A stretch of 64,000 nucleotides of DNA from Zoroaster sp. YZ-2022 (GCA_029582265.1 CM055837.1:15394777-15458776); one strand, 5' to 3'; positions 10,601 through 19,786 are shown, counted from the stretch's first letter. The notes: generated by a model from the letters alone, not told the origin. Made by a program: numbers and translations.

Positions 10601-10831
10601 CGCCCTTGGTAAGTCCTCGTATGGTATCTCCCCCGTACTAGACGACCGTCTCGCTGCCGTGGACGAACCCGCTCGCCCCTCAGTCGTGTCACTGTCAGCA
10701 TCGTCCGCTGAAGTATTTCTGTACTCCATGTGTTCCCGTTGTAATGAAGCTACGGTGGCCGCCATGTTGTTTTCAGTATCGTTCTTTGTCACTGAATTAG
10801 CACCCGGCCCCTCGCCCTCTGCTGACCTCAT
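4480..10831 (-). CDS. RCAN: Regulator of calcineurin (RCAN/calcipressin), four coding exons
   Basis: The exons are 10550-10831, 7604-7777, 6132-6294 and 4480-4607 on the minus strand. They join in phase (0, 0, 1) to 248 codons plus stop. Seen: an acidic, Ser/Thr-rich N-terminus; an RRM-like fold (residues about 71-152, with ALIATNIPDAIF, then RVRIGYEKPEQVV and IKLYF); the hallmark LLSPPASPPVGW (172-183); VIDYDVLAALASLAPG; and a C-terminal PKMRIQHTRR (235-244). PKMRIQ aligns with the PxIxIT-like calcineurin-docking site of the family. Known of the family: these are cytosolic proteins that bind calcineurin and modulate its signalling to NFAT, with the SPPxSPP serines as phosphorylation sites. 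Length is close to that of animal RCANs, with a longer N-terminus. The introns (2772, 1309 and 1524 bp) are largely transposon sequence. The donor after exon 1 (AAG|GTTCCA) is weak. Further 5' exons or alternative first exons cannot be excluded. Confidence 0.93.
4737..5052. repeat. 18-bp minisatellite (TCTCTGGTCAAACAAAAG), about 18 copies
   Basis: Mostly 18-bp units with some 14-16-bp variants in the left half. It lies in RCAN intron 3, and ORFs run through it on both strands only because the unit is a multiple of three. Confidence 0.85.
5056..5437. mobile_element. Harbinger-like MITE (family H1), two inverted partial copies
   Basis: Plus-orientation sequence (TATACGCGGTTATTGG to GACATCGTTTCATA, 5066-5245) meets an inverted copy (CACATAGGGGTATGAACG to GACCAGAAACTGGAGA, 5252-5437). 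Together they form a long imperfect hairpin. The other H1 copies in this window are at 16929, 27318, 28706, 35783, 38801 and 59229. It lies in RCAN intron 3. Confidence 0.7.
5732..6048 (+). mobile_element. TTAA-flanked piggyBac-type MITE (family P1), copy 1
   Basis: Bounded by TTAA at 5732-5735 and 6045-6048, with termini CCCACCTACTTACAG and GCAGTAGTAGGAGGG. TTAA duplications with a CCC terminus fit the piggyBac superfamily. No transposase is present. Internal phrases such as AGTCAAAAACGGTCGACTC are shared with the copies at 6499, 8176 and 63340. It lies in RCAN intron 3. Confidence 0.8.
6132..6294 (-). CDS. RCAN: RCAN coding exon 3 with LLSPPASPP motif
   Basis: 163 bp (residues 153-206 plus one base). 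Acceptor TTATTTCAAACAG and donor CAG|GTGAGC. It encodes PDKQHLLSPPASPPVGW, the most diagnostic RCAN signature (FLISPPASPP in vertebrates), then EPVIDYDVLAALASLAP. It ends one base into a Gly codon, which the next exon completes. Confidence 0.95.
6499..6720 (+). mobile_element. piggyBac-type MITE P1, copy 2, 3' truncated
   Basis: The left end TTAACCCTCCCACTACAGC is intact. Homology to copy 1 stops after CACGTAAGGTT at 6720, so the right terminus is lost. It lies in RCAN intron 2. Confidence 0.75.
6725..7600. other. RCAN intron 2 remainder
   Basis: Mostly unique sequence. A run near 7480-7580 repeats ACCACGCCCYGCCCRGCAAC about three times (roughly 33-bp period). ORFs at 6822-7109 and 7264-7485 (minus) show no domain I recognise. 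Confidence 0.4.
7604..7777 (-). CDS. RCAN: RCAN coding exon 2
   Basis: 174 bp, 58 codons (residues 95-152), phase 0 at both ends. Acceptor TTTCACTCAACAG and donor CAG|GTTTGT. It encodes KSFEDLFCAFGENVHFVYL and then RVRIGYEKPEQVVHARIGMH, ending in IKLYFLQ. This lines up along its whole length with the RRM-like core exon of vertebrate RCANs. Confidence 0.92.
7899..8140 (-). repeat. tRNA-Leu-like SINE (family S1), diverged copy
   Basis: Minus-strand copy that starts in a (TCA)n tract and carries the S1 body (AGCTCCCTGGGGAGTATAC, GGAGAGAAGCAATTATGGT). The tRNA-like head is degraded. It lies in RCAN intron 1. Confidence 0.7.
8176..8489 (+). mobile_element. piggyBac-type MITE P1, copy 3, complete
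   Basis: TTAA at 8176-8179 and 8486-8489 with clean inverted ends (CCCTCCTACTA and TAGTAGGAGGG). At 314 bp it is the best-preserved P1 copy and serves as the reference for the interrupted copy at 63340. It lies in RCAN intron 1. Confidence 0.85.
8992..10012 (+). mobile_element. 1021-bp Harbinger-like transposon carrying a Myb-like ORF
   Basis: Terminal inverted repeats GGGCCGGATAAATAAAAG (8992) and its near-complement ending TTATTTATCTGGCCC (10012). Both ends are flanked by ATT (8989-8991 and 10013-10015), a 3-bp duplication as made by PIF/Harbinger elements. Many AAGCAATTGCT motifs lie subterminally at both ends, as expected for transposase or Myb-protein binding sites. No transposase is encoded. 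It is inserted in the right arm of the palindromic MITE. Confidence 0.75.
9204..9672 (+). pseudogene. Transposon-borne Myb/SANT-like DNA-binding protein, broken
   Basis: A frame from ATG near 9204 (MDAAEELGSG) to the stop at 9670-9672 is broken by one TAG near 9301. The downstream open part begins at 9313. It is basic and helical (KANALKKAQMSIATNTGK, KKIANMKSQVKKKTD) and continues IVLVPWEQDLYNIFKGDENP. The layout resembles the small Myb/trihelix DNA-binding partner encoded by Harbinger transposons (known of the family: it binds terminal repeats and helps the transposase). The function is inferred from context and composition, since I cannot confirm the domain by search. It is not a host gene. 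Confidence 0.5.
10030..10549. other. RCAN intron 1, 5' part
   Basis: Mostly unique. 10085-10165 contains two repeats of a phrase ending CAACTGCCACTTTT preceded by GTAGAAT, related to the terminal repeat of the MITE at 42270-42785. A lone half-site of the CATGGAGG micro-element (TTCCTTCCTCCATGG) is at 10396-10410. Confidence 0.4.
10550..10831 (-). CDS. RCAN: RCAN coding exon 1
   Basis: Residues 1-94, from ATG at 10831 to AAG at 10550. The N-terminal 65 residues are low-complexity (Ser, Thr, Ala, Asp, Glu). The final segment EIPYEDLPRALIATNIPDAI is the first strand and helix of the RRM-like domain. I placed the 3' end at AAG|GTTCCA. It is a poor donor, but it is the only nearby GT that joins in phase 0 to the next exon and gives the family's AEKKKSFEDLF junction. 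An upstream start in an unseen 5' exon is possible. Confidence 0.85.
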
Positions 10832-11556
10832 GTTGTAATTGAGGATCCCCTGGCGTCCAGTCTATTATTATTGTGATTAACTAAACCTGGAACCCGAGTC
10901 AATGAACCGATTAAACTGGCTCTGTTTGTGAACGGGGAAGCAGCGCTTTTGTCATTGACATTGTTGACACTTGCAATCGCTTACAGATCGGATGGGTGAC
11001 GATAGCCTTTATTCAAGGCACACATGCACCTTGCAGCGACTTTGGACATATCAAACATGCTGGACCAGAGACCAGCGCGTGCAGCTTGCGGCTGGTTTCG
11101 TTTTATTTATAAATAAAATTATTGACTGTTCGTTTGCATGAAAAGTAATCATTTTGATTAATGAATAATTTATGATCTTCTATTGCCATCCTACGGAATG
11201 AAAAAATGCGAGTGGCTGCATATACCACTAGACTAGACTTGAACCGGTGACGCGCCCAGGCTTTTCCCTTGTACTTGGAGGGGGCGGGAGGAGGCCCTCA
11301 CATTCTCATGAGATCCCTGGAAACATAATTATATATGGGGCGTATACCCCTCCCCACAATTTTGTTGAGCCACTGAACACAAGTACATGACCCCGTTCCG
11401 AGTCTCATAATGTTGTTTAAAGATGTACTGCCCCGTTTCTTGCTATTTTTCCTAACCGTAAGGAAAACAAATAATTTGAAAGTAAGTATTTCATTTTTAG
11501 GGGTGTATTTTTTGTATTTTTGGTATGTTCCCCCAAAATAATAGACAGAAGCTAAC
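10832..11556. promoter_or_regulatory. Region 5' of RCAN exon 1, probable promoter or 5' UTR
   Basis: Directly upstream (minus strand) of the RCAN start codon. I see no TATA box or other clear motif. Poly-purine runs near 11275 and 11330 suggest decayed repeats. The assignment rests only on position. Confidence 0.3.
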
Positions 11557-11757
11557 TTAAAGAGACAATGTCATCACGACCAACAGGGCATGGAATCAGA
11601 GTACTAGTGTTAGATTAACTCAGTGACTGAAAATAATACCCCCGGCCACATGATAAGGTTATGTTACCGAAGTTGCTGCTGCATCATGAACCAGTAATTT
11701 TCAGTCACCGTGTTCACAAGGTCACTGATTCCATGCTCTGATCGAGCCGATATTTAA
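11557..11757. mobile_element. TTAA-flanked MITE (family K1), copy 1
   Basis: TTAA at 11557-11560 and 11754-11757. Inverted ends are AGAGACAATGTCATCACGA and the diverged TGATCGAGCCGATAT. The phrases CAGGGCATGGAATC and GATTCCATGC are shared with the copies near 17829, 24138 and 24672. The TTAA target and AGGG-type terminus suit the Kolobok or piggyBac superfamilies. Confidence 0.6.
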
Positions 11758-12653
11758 TAATAATAATAATAATAATAATAATGAACATTTGTAATGCGCC
11801 GGTATCCGTCAAAAGAGACGCTCATGGCGCAGTGACACATTAGAGTAAACAATAAAACAAAATACATGGTAAGAACAATGCAATAAAATTACAAGGAACA
11901 ATGATTGTAAAAAGGCTGACTGGCCCTGGTCAGGATATGCTAGAGACGATATTCTGACAACAAGGAAAAACCCTGCATACACAACCATGCAAACAAGGTT
12001 GATTTGCAAAATATATAAAAATATAAACACCGTAGCGATACTCTTGACATATTAAACCAAAAAAAAACCTTATAAATACATCATCATAAAAGCCAATAGT
12101 TAAACATAAGTAAATTATACATTAATTTTCATCAAATGAGTTTTGAGAGCAGTTTTAAATGAAGCAAGAGATGGAGATTGTTTGACATGCTCAGGTAAAT
12201 CATTCCACAAAGAAGGAGCAGCAGCAGCAAGAACGTTTTCCCCAGGATCTCTTTGTCAATTTCTTACTCAGAAGAAGTTTATGATGTGATCTCATGAAAT
12301 CACGATTTGAGTGATACGGTTGAAGTAATTCTGATAAATATGATGGTGACATATGAATGGAAGAGCGGTAAACATACATTAAGATTTTGAAAACAATCCT
12401 GTCCTTAATCGGGAGCCAATGAAGATCTCGCAATATTGGTATAATGTGTTCTCTTGGTTTAGTCCGGGTTACAATTCTAGCAGCTATGTTTTGAAGACGG
12501 GACAGACGATAAATTTGTGTATCTGGTAGACCATATAAAAGTGAATTGTCCAGGCGGGAGGTGACATACGCATGTACAAGTTGTTCCGTAGCCTCTTGAG
12601 AGATGTAAATAAAACGTTCCTCAATGAATTTATGATGGGACCCAACATACATA
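11757..12653 (-). mobile_element. CR1/L2-like LINE, 3' end with RT C-terminus
   Basis: The minus strand encodes the conserved tail of CR1-group reverse transcriptases: LVHAYVTSRLDNSLLYGLPD, RLQNIAARIVTRTK, LRDLHWLPIKDRIVFKILM and SYLSELLQPY (12653-12240). After a frameshift near 12240 it continues with APSLWNDLPEHVKQSPSL and KTALKTHLM to the stop near 12120. The element ends at a (TAA)n tract (11757-11781 on plus), the usual short-repeat tail. The catalytic core lies upstream and is missing, so this is a 5'-truncated dead copy. Confidence 0.85.
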
Positions 12654-13365
12654 CATTTTTAGGGCATATTTTGGTGTGAAACCATAATTCTCATGATTAT
12701 TTTGAAAATTGTATAATTTTCAGAAAGCATTTATTATTCTTTCCTCATGAATGAAAAAGATGAGTTTAAAAAAGGAAAACAAAAAGACAACAAACATCGT
12801 GTGTGTGTGTAGGGGGAGGGGGATACTATAGAACCCCCAAGACCCAACCCACATCGCCTCCCCTTGGATTCGCCACTATAGGCCCGAGAGTGAACTGGAA
12901 ACCCGAGTGTTTTTGGATTTGGGTAAACCCGCATGTCTTCTTTTGTCCAATTGCAACTCAAAATGGGAAGCTCTCAAGTCATTCTATGGGGTCGTTTAGA
13001 CCTTTATATTTATACCTCAATTGCATAGCCCTCAAAACTTGCTTTTAAACACAAAAATTGTTACTCAGGCTAGGCTGTCAGAAATACAAAGTTCAATTTG
13101 ACATGTGCTGTAGTTGTAGGTAGAGGGCGCTATATTCTTTTTCTCAGTAGAGTTTGGTTTTGAACCACCTATGGGGTAGGGCTGGGGGCGCCGTGAACGT
13201 CGGAAGTAGCACATTGTAGCAGTAGCAGTCAGCGAAACTAATAGTACCGAAGTATTTGTATTGGCAAATTGACTACGTTTATTATTCTTAACAACTCTAA
13301 ATATAAATCGACCTACATTCATTTCGCTCATGAGTATGGTCTGAAAAATTGAAATTGCGGTGCAC
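12654..13365. other. No gene seen; possible decayed MITE
   Basis: A GT tract and a G-rich stretch near 12800-12880 with GATTCGCCACTATAG look like remnants of a hAT-type MITE. The remainder is unique with no supported exon. Confidence 0.35.
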
Positions 13366-13368
13366 ATA

Positions 13369-13553
13369 CACTCTTAAAACTAAAGTGTTGAATCATCCTT
13401 TTAAGAGTTCGGTGAGTCAACACTTTGTAACGTTAAATTCCACTCAAAGAAAGTGTTGAATTAACACGGAGTCAAGTTAAGTCTAACTTTATCGATGTTA
13501 ATTCAACACTTTTAAAAGTTAAATGTAACTTTATAAAGAGTTGTCACTGACCG
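13369..13553. mobile_element. MITE (family M1, CACTCTTAAAAC ends), copy 1
   Basis: Starts CACTCTTAAAACTAAAGTG and shares internal phrases with the complete copy at 36398-36614 (AGTGTTGAATTAACA, CTTTATAAAGAGTTGTCACTG). The right terminal repeat is missing. Confidence 0.65.
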
Positions 13554-13554
13554 A

Positions 13555-15060
13555 ATTTCATTGTGTTCCAGGAATCTTAGGATTTTTTTTAGAGGATTTC
13601 GGGAGGGGGGGGGGAGGTCTGTTAACAATAGAACAACAGTGTGTTAGTGTATATGGACATTTGGGGCCGGTGGGGGTGGCACTCTGCCGCATATCGAGCA
13701 TGGTATAACGATATTGTCCTTTTGACTTTCGTATCAGGTAATTATAACATTGGTTTTTGGTAATGTACCATACGTGTATTACCAAAAACACTTGTATAGT
13801 TTACGAGAAGTAGGCCATATCAAAAAACTAACATGTGAAATTTTCAGATATTATTAGCTTTCATATATAATTTGCTCAGCTTCTTTTGGGGGGGGGGGTA
13901 TGGCCCTCCAATGGTGCTACCCACTTTTATTAACAGAATGTTCACTTGGTCATAAAATTAAAACTTAATTGATGTGATGCATTTTGGTGCATGATGGCTG
14001 GGAAAACAATTTGAATGCAATTTCACTGTTTTCTCGTTAATGACACAATAACATGATGTCAGCTAAAACTTCCAAAGGTTGTGACGATACTCACCGAAAG
14101 TCTCGGTTCCTTTAAAACAAGGTCAATGTTCCTTTATAACAAGGTACTTATATCCTGGGGGACGCTGCACAATATCTTCAGGGAAGGGTCCATGGGGGGA
14201 ATGGGTGCACACTATATTAATAGGAGTGGCTAACATGAGAACATAATTATGGACAATGTACATGTATGGTCCCCCTGGGTTCCCTAAAAATGAATATCTT
14301 CTGAAATACGCTGGTGCGTATACAGATAAAATAAAAACAGCTGTCCGTGAACAATTCTGTAAAGGTCAACCTTAACTTGCATGAGGTATACATTTACTGA
14401 ATTAAAAATGTATACTAAGGGTGACCTTTCTGTTAACGGAAGGCGTACAGTGACTTTGCTCATGTTGCGGATGTCCTGAATTATTTTCGATTTTTTTCCC
14501 CTGGGTGAGGTTTCAGGGCAGGCGATCAAATTCCGCTTGCTCATACATTGCAAATTACAAGAATAATGTATGTACATCTTTTCCTGTTTAACTTTTCCCA
14601 AAATGAAACCAGCATATCGGCAGGGCCTGCTCCATGTGGCAGGCAGGAATTGTGCCATATTCTTAGCTTCGTCTCACCTCGTCTCCTGAGAGAGGGCTTC
14701 TAAGTTATTAATTTTTACGTTACAGTGTCACAAACGCATAGTGCACAGCAAAAACCGATCCGCCTTCCGAGCCCCAAGGGCTTGAAGAGACTTACTGTAC
14801 CCATAGAGCAACGGCACTCAACCCAAAACATGTCACATTTTGATATGTCAACTGGATCACAAATTATTATATACGATGGGTTCTGGTGATAAGGAGAAGA
14901 AGTTGGCACCGAATACATGCAGAGACCTGGCTTTCTCCAGCTTTACAACACGACTCTAGAACTCGTTGCCTGAGGAGTTGAGGGACTTATCAGCAATCTC
15001 AGTCAATTCAAACATCATCTCAAGACACGCCCTTTCCACGATTTGAACCCACATTCGTCT
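13555..15060. other. No gene or clear element seen
   Basis: Contains poly-G runs near 13605 and 13890 and ORFs such as 14284-14658 (minus) without recognisable domains. Nothing here can be named. Confidence 0.35.
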
Positions 15061-15061
15061 G

Positions 15062-15140
15062 GAGTCGTCTGGATGACAGTTCGAATCCTGGCAGCCCGTG
15101 GTACTTGTGTCCTTGAGCAAGACAATTGCTTCTCTTCACC
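15062..15140 (+). repeat. SINE S1 fragment
   Basis: Begins in the B-box region (GTTCGAATCCTGGCAG) and runs through ACTTGTGTCCTTGAGCAAGA to CACCAGG, where it is cut off by the inverted full copy that follows. Confidence 0.6.
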
Positions 15141-15142
15141 AG

Positions 15143-15513
15143 GAATAATAATAATATTAATAATAATAATGTGTGGACTTATATAGCGCACGTATCCACC
15201 AACTGAGTGGTGCTCAAGGCGCATTATATTATTACCCCTGCTCATAAGGCTTATAAGGCTCATAAGTCATTCCTGAAACCATCTCAGCTCCCTGGGGAGT
15301 ATACAGCTCAATTGCTGCCATTACAGCGCATATAGGGCTAATCAACCAACTGTGCCCTCACAGGTACCCATTTAACCCCTGGGTGGAGAGAAGCAATTAT
15401 GGTCAAGTGTCTTGCTCAAGGACACAAGTGTCACGGCCGGGATTCGAACCCACATTCTGCTGCTAACACCAGAACTTGAGTCCGGTAAGCTAGACCGCTC
15501 GTCCATGACACTC
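15143..15513 (-). repeat. tRNA-Leu-like SINE S1, near full length
   Basis: Minus-strand order: tRNA-like head with A box (GACGAGCGGTCTAGC) and B box (GGGTTCGAATCCC), a central body (GCTTCTCTCCACCCAGG, ATTGAGCTGTATACTCCCC), and a tail GTGCGCTATATAAGTCCACA followed by (ATT)n. The head resembles tRNA-Leu. The GCGCTATATAA plus ATT tail is the type borrowed from a LINE partner. Sister copies are at 7899, 18129, 40009 and 55900. Confidence 0.85.
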
Positions 15514-15734
15514 CAGGAAGTATAAATGGGTACATCTGAGGATAGAGATAATTATTATTTTTGATTAGCTCTGTAGCGCCAACAAAGGTTTTCACATAAT
15601 GGACTGTATTTTTCATCCCTTTGATTTAGATATATTAGCCCAGTGACCAGGGGAAATAATGTAAAGTGCATTGGGATATTATCTGAAATGTGATAAGAAT
15701 TAAATACATTATAATTGCTATTATTATCTTGAAG

Positions 15735-15897
15735 AAATTCTTGCGACGGGCAATAAACAATTTTCCCCTTACACCGACGTAATGTATGATGTTTCATGTT
15801 TAGGCCTACCCATGCAGTGCACCCGAGTTGTCTATGATTTTTTCACAGACACTCAGAAAGCGCTGGGTATACAGTACTTCATATAATTATACGTCGG
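15735..15897 (-). repeat. SINE family S2 fragments
   Basis: Pieces of the S2 tail (GAAGAAATTCTTGCGACGGG, TACACCGACGT) at 15735-15780 and, in the opposite sense, ACAGACACTCAGAAAGCGCT and ACGTCGGTGT at 15845-15897. Rearranged and incomplete. Confidence 0.5.
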
Positions 15898-16192
15898 TGT
15901 CATATGGGCAAAAATCAATTATTATCTTTCTTTCAATCAAGTGACTCATCCTTGGCTGGCGCATTGGATGTTCCTTCCCTCCCAGATTCTGAGCACCCTA
16001 CAAATGCTCCAATGTGACTGTTATTATTTCACAGCGCTTGTAGCGTTGACAGTACATGTACACAAGTGAATTAAATAATATCTGTTAGTATACGTTATAT
16101 TATTCGAGTTAACCCAATCCACTTCGTGCACATCGTAGCCCTCTAGCGGTGAAAATCTCCGTGTTCGGGGTATTCGCGGCGCCATTTCTATC

Positions 16193-16459
16193 TACACTGT
16201 AAAAACGGTGTGTAGAATTTAAACACACGCAAAATAAACGCGTTTTAGGAATGCGTTTAAATGCTAAACGGCAATCATCTGTACTGTACATGTCGCAAAG
16301 CTAAACGTGCTTAGCTTTTTGACTTGGTTTTTAGCATTCAAACACACATCACAGAAAAAGCACAATCTAAACGTGTTTTAGGCTGAACATGTGAAAAAGC
16401 GAGTATAAGCTAAGTGTTTAGAAATGTGTTTGTAGTCTAAACACCGTTTTTACAGTGTA
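16193..16459. mobile_element. TA-flanked MITE (CACTGTAAAAACGGTGT ends)
   Basis: Perfect terminal repeats CACTGTAAAAACGGTGT and ACACCGTTTTTACAGTG, each flanked by TA (16193-16194 and 16458-16459). This is the signature of Tc1/mariner-type insertion. No coding capacity. It interrupts a dispersed repeat whose CGTAGCCCTCTAGCGGTGAA phrase also occurs at 21885 and 31245. Confidence 0.8.
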
Positions 16460-16579
16460 CGCTCCGTATTTACATAATAGCAGTGGCATCGCCTCAGTTA
16501 TGTTGCTTGAAAGATTAAATAAAATCATATACAACATGGAAATGCGTGCTACATCCCATCCTCTCACCTACCTTATTCC

Positions 16580-16759
16580 CAGCGGCGTAGCCACAGGGGG
16601 CCTGGGGGGCACGTGCCCCCCACGAAAAATCCTCATAGTGCCCCCAAAAAACAGAAAAGAAAAAGAAAAGGGAAAAAACCCATACCCCTGGGCCCCCCCC
16701 CCACTGAAAAGCAATGCCTCCCTGTGCCCCCCACTGAAAAAGTCCTAGCTACGCCGCTG
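16580..16759. mobile_element. hAT-type MITE with 8-bp TSD
   Basis: Ends CAGCGGCGTAGCCA and TAGCTACGCCGCTG. Flanking 8-mers are CTTATTCC (16572-16579) and CTTAATCC (16760-16767), 7 of 8 matching. A CAG terminus and 8-bp duplication are typical of hAT elements. The interior is poly-G/poly-C rich. Confidence 0.75.
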
Positions 16760-16928
16760 CTTAATCCAAATATCATATAATTATACCCTTCCTAGGTTTT
16801 TGAATATTTGGCTTCACTTATTGAGTGTGGGGAGTTTATACACATGAAAACATTGATTGTCATCGGCCATTGTAACTTCAAACTCCAACGTAAATCAAAT
16901 CGGGATATAATTGAACTCATTTTTATGA

Positions 16929-17275
16929 GGTCAACAAAAATGTCACCGGTTTCTGGTCTCCGCGCGCGTCGCCTCAGACCCGCGCGTCTGAATTTTTAAT
17001 TTTCTTTTTTTGTTTTGCTATGAAACGATGTCCAATTGCAGCCAAAATTGCTGAATCGATTGGAATTCTGTCGCGCTGTGTTTTAAAGGACTTTTTCACA
17101 TAGGGGTATGAACGTTTGCCTGATTTGTGAGGCCTCTCTTAGCCACCATACTTTGTATATGGGAAATTTGGTCCCCGCTTAAAACAATATATCACATATT
17201 TCCCTGAGTGTTAGCAAAAAGAAGAAGAAGAAAAAATAGCCGACTGATGACCAGAACCAAAGATTTTTTTTGGCC
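16929..17275 (-). mobile_element. Harbinger-like MITE H1, near complete
   Basis: Carries the family's ordered blocks (CACCGGTTTCTGGTCTCC, GATGTCCAATTGCAGCC, CACATAGGGGTATGAACG, AGAGG-type GGCCTCTCTTAGCCACC) and a right end TTTTTTTTGGCC followed by TTA. The left terminus is degraded (GGTCAACAAAAATG). Confidence 0.75.
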
Positions 17276-17355
17276 TTACCAGACTGAAATATGTCAAGGG
17301 ATGTTTTAAACCATCATAAACTTTACGCTAGTGTTGGGACGTATACACACATACA

Positions 17356-17615
17356 CATGGGCGGATCCAGAACATTTTTAGGGGGGGGGGCTGAGAATCA
17401 AAAACAATTATTTTTCAGTACTACAAAAATTACAATGAAATAATCAAAGGGAGAGAAAAACAAAGCACACTGTGGGAATGGGAGTACGTTCTGCCCTCCC
17501 CTCCCCCCTCTCTCTCTTTTTCTCTCCCTTTTTTCTTTCTTTCTTTATTTTTTTAAAACGATTTTAGGGGGGGGGGGCTACAGCCCCCTTAGCCCCCCCC
17601 CTGGATCCGCCAATG
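17356..17615. mobile_element. 5-bp-TSD MITE (family G5, CATGGGCGGATCCAG), copy 1
   Basis: Ends CATGGGCGGATCCAG and CTGGATCCGCCAATG, flanked on both sides by ATACA (17351-17355 and 17616-17620). The interior holds poly-G, GCACACTGTGGGAATGGGAG and a CT-rich tract. Other copies are at 24347, 45236, 61139 and 62351. Confidence 0.85.
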
Positions 17616-17828
17616 ATACATGTACATGTACACGTGTACACGATAATAAATTGAACGTTTTCAAACTCACAAAACGTGTAAACGAATCCTACATTTTAAA
17701 AAATAGAACCTTCCATCTTCACAATATTTATTATTTTGGCCGGTCTTTTATTTTGGGCCCGCTTTTATTATATTACGACGAAGTTCAAAACAACCAGAAC
17801 ATTCTGAGGATGCTTCGTGCCAGGCTTG

Positions 17829-18038
17829 GATTCGTCACGATCAGAGCAGACTTTCAAAAGGGCATGGAATCGGCATTCTTATTTAATAAGATGATGCAGT
17901 GGTGAATGAAAAAATGAATGCCTCATTTATGCAGCAGCAATGGTACGACCTTATCATGTGGGGTATTATTTTCAGTCACTGAGTTAATCTGAAACTGGCA
18001 CTCCGATTCCATGCCCTGTTGATCGTGACGATATTGTC
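17829..18038. mobile_element. TTAA-type MITE K1, copy 2
   Basis: Inverted ends TCGTCACGATCAGAGCAGAC and GTTGATCGTGACGATATTGT with GGGCATGGAATCGG and CCGATTCCATGCCC inside. The flanking TTAA has decayed to TTAT on the right. Confidence 0.6.
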
Positions 18039-18128
18039 CCTTATATCTGTACTATTTTTCTGAATCAGTATTATTGCCGTATTTTGGATTACTTTATATG
18101 GACAATCCATTTGCATCACATGTAATTT

Positions 18129-18476
18129 AATAATAATAATAATAATGTGTGGACTTATATAGCGCACGTATCCACCAACTGAGTGGTGCTCAAGGCGCAT
18201 ATTATTACCCCTGCTCATAAGGCTCATAAATCATTCCTGAAACCATCTCAGCTCCCTGGGGAGTATACCGCTCAATTGCTGCCATTACAACGCATATAGG
18301 GTTAATCACTACTTTGCCTTCACAGGTACCCATTTAACCCCTGGGTGGGGAGAAGCAATTATGGTTAAGTGTCTTGCTCAAGGACACAAGTGTCACGGCC
18401 GGGATTCGAACCCACATTCTGCTGCTAACACCAGAACTTGAGTCCGGTAAGCTAGACCGCTCGGCCACGACACTCC
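18129..18476 (-). repeat. tRNA-Leu-like SINE S1, full length
   Basis: Same structure as the copy at 15143: (TAA)n, GTGTGGACTTATATAGCGCA, body, then a tRNA-like head with B box GGGATTCGAACCC (plus-strand view) and A box CTAGACCGCTCGGCC. It is the best-preserved copy in the window. Confidence 0.85.
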
Positions 18477-18609
18477 ATTATTAGTGATAACAATATTCAT
18501 TTACACGTGTACACGGTCTGTGTCAAAACGTGTACACGTTTCACAAAATTAAACATAAATGCCAAGCCTATTTTACACCATGCTTACACCAAGTAAGTTT
18601 TATGCAAAA

Positions 18610-18867
18610 TCGTCCCTAATTGGCCATAGTGACCAATCCCGAATTAAGTTGGCATAGTGACCAATGCGGTATTGGTCACTTTGCCAAATTACAAAAATAG
18701 CCAGTTAGAGCATTCGTCATTTGAATGCATGCTGTATCTCCAAAACTATAAGGAATACATGTATGTGGATTAGATACAATGGTAGGTCTCTTGCTGAATG
18801 TACTAATGGGCGGGAAAACTTAAAATTGAAAAAAGTCGGATTGGTCACTATGGCAAATTAGGGACGA
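18610..18867. mobile_element. Palindromic MITE (TCGTCCCTAATT ends), copy 1
   Basis: Starts TCGTCCCTAATTGGCCATAG and ends CTATGGCAAATTAGGGACGA. It contains two units of the 28-bp CATAGTGACCAAT-type motif near the left end. The copy at 53643-54007 is in the opposite orientation with that motif amplified. Confidence 0.75.
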
Positions 18868-18884
18868 AATGTGATCGTCATTTC

Positions 18885-19187
18885 GGTTACATCATGTGTT
18901 TATCTCAACTATCGCAAAGCTGAGGTACAGGTTCTGAAAAGAACCTTGTCGCACAACTCGCATCTTGACTGTCGCTAAGTCAGATTATGGTTCAATGGAG
19001 AGCCAATATAGGCAATTCATTTCTCAATTATGGTTCAGTGAGAAATATGGTTCAGGGAGAACCATGGGGACGTCACGGGTTCTTCTCAGAGAGATGAACC
19101 CGTGAAGTTGTGCGATAAGGTTCTTTTCAGAACCTGTACCTCAGCTTCGCGATAATTGAGATAAACACATGGTGTTACCGCAAACCG
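18885..19187. mobile_element. Palindromic MITE with arms of about 65 bp
   Basis: Left arm CATGTGTTTATCTCAACTAT ... GAGGTACAGGTTCTGAAAAG is mirrored by GAACCTGTACCTCAGC ... GATAATTGAGATAAACACATG. The centre has repeated TATGGTTCA motifs. It abuts the preceding MITE. Confidence 0.7.
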
Positions 19188-19189
19188 AA

Positions 19190-19620
19190 ACGATATCGAT
19201 ATGCCATTATGCAAAGCCTTAGATCTTATTCTTATGTAGTTTTATTTTATTAAGAATACTGTGCAAGCCTAGTGACTTTACACTGCAACAACTTGGGTGT
19301 TAAACACTACACCCCAGTAATTGCAGTTAATAGATCACATGAGGGTTTATTTATTTTTAGTAACAACTCACCAGACATGTGAATTCCCAAGGGAGGAAAA
19401 CCCCTAAACATTCTCCCCATGGCCCCATCCTTTAGGAATAGCCGACCTCACTCTACATCCAGACATAACAACATGGGCAAAATATTTATATTTGGTCGTC
19501 AAGCTGTTAGCCCCGTCTCGAAAATTGAGAGCGGATGCCGGAGTGTGACATGTACCGTTAACATGAGCTGAGGGCCGGGGGAGTAAAATGCGATCATCCG
19601 CTAATGTAGACTGTACCATG
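19190..19620. other. No gene seen
   Basis: Unique AT-rich sequence. An ORF on the minus strand (19404-19799) runs into the MITE that follows and shows no domain. Confidence 0.35.
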
Positions 19621-19627
19621 ATAGACA

Positions 19628-19786
19628 CTGGCGGATACAGGGGAGGGGGGTGGGTGGTAGCTAGCCCCATCTTTTTTATCACCGTGAGTGTAAATTTACC
19701 ATACGTTTTTGGGTGTTCCTCCCTTTTTGCCGTGTGCCCCCCCCTTTTTTTTTTAGAGAACCTTGATCCGCCCCTGCTGAAGGGCC
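19628..19786. mobile_element. Short hAT-like MITE
   Basis: Inverted ends CACTGGCGGATACAGGGG and CCTTGATCCGCCCCTG around a poly-G/poly-C interior. I see no clear target duplication. It is distinct from the G5 family despite the shared GGCGGAT core. Confidence 0.5.
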
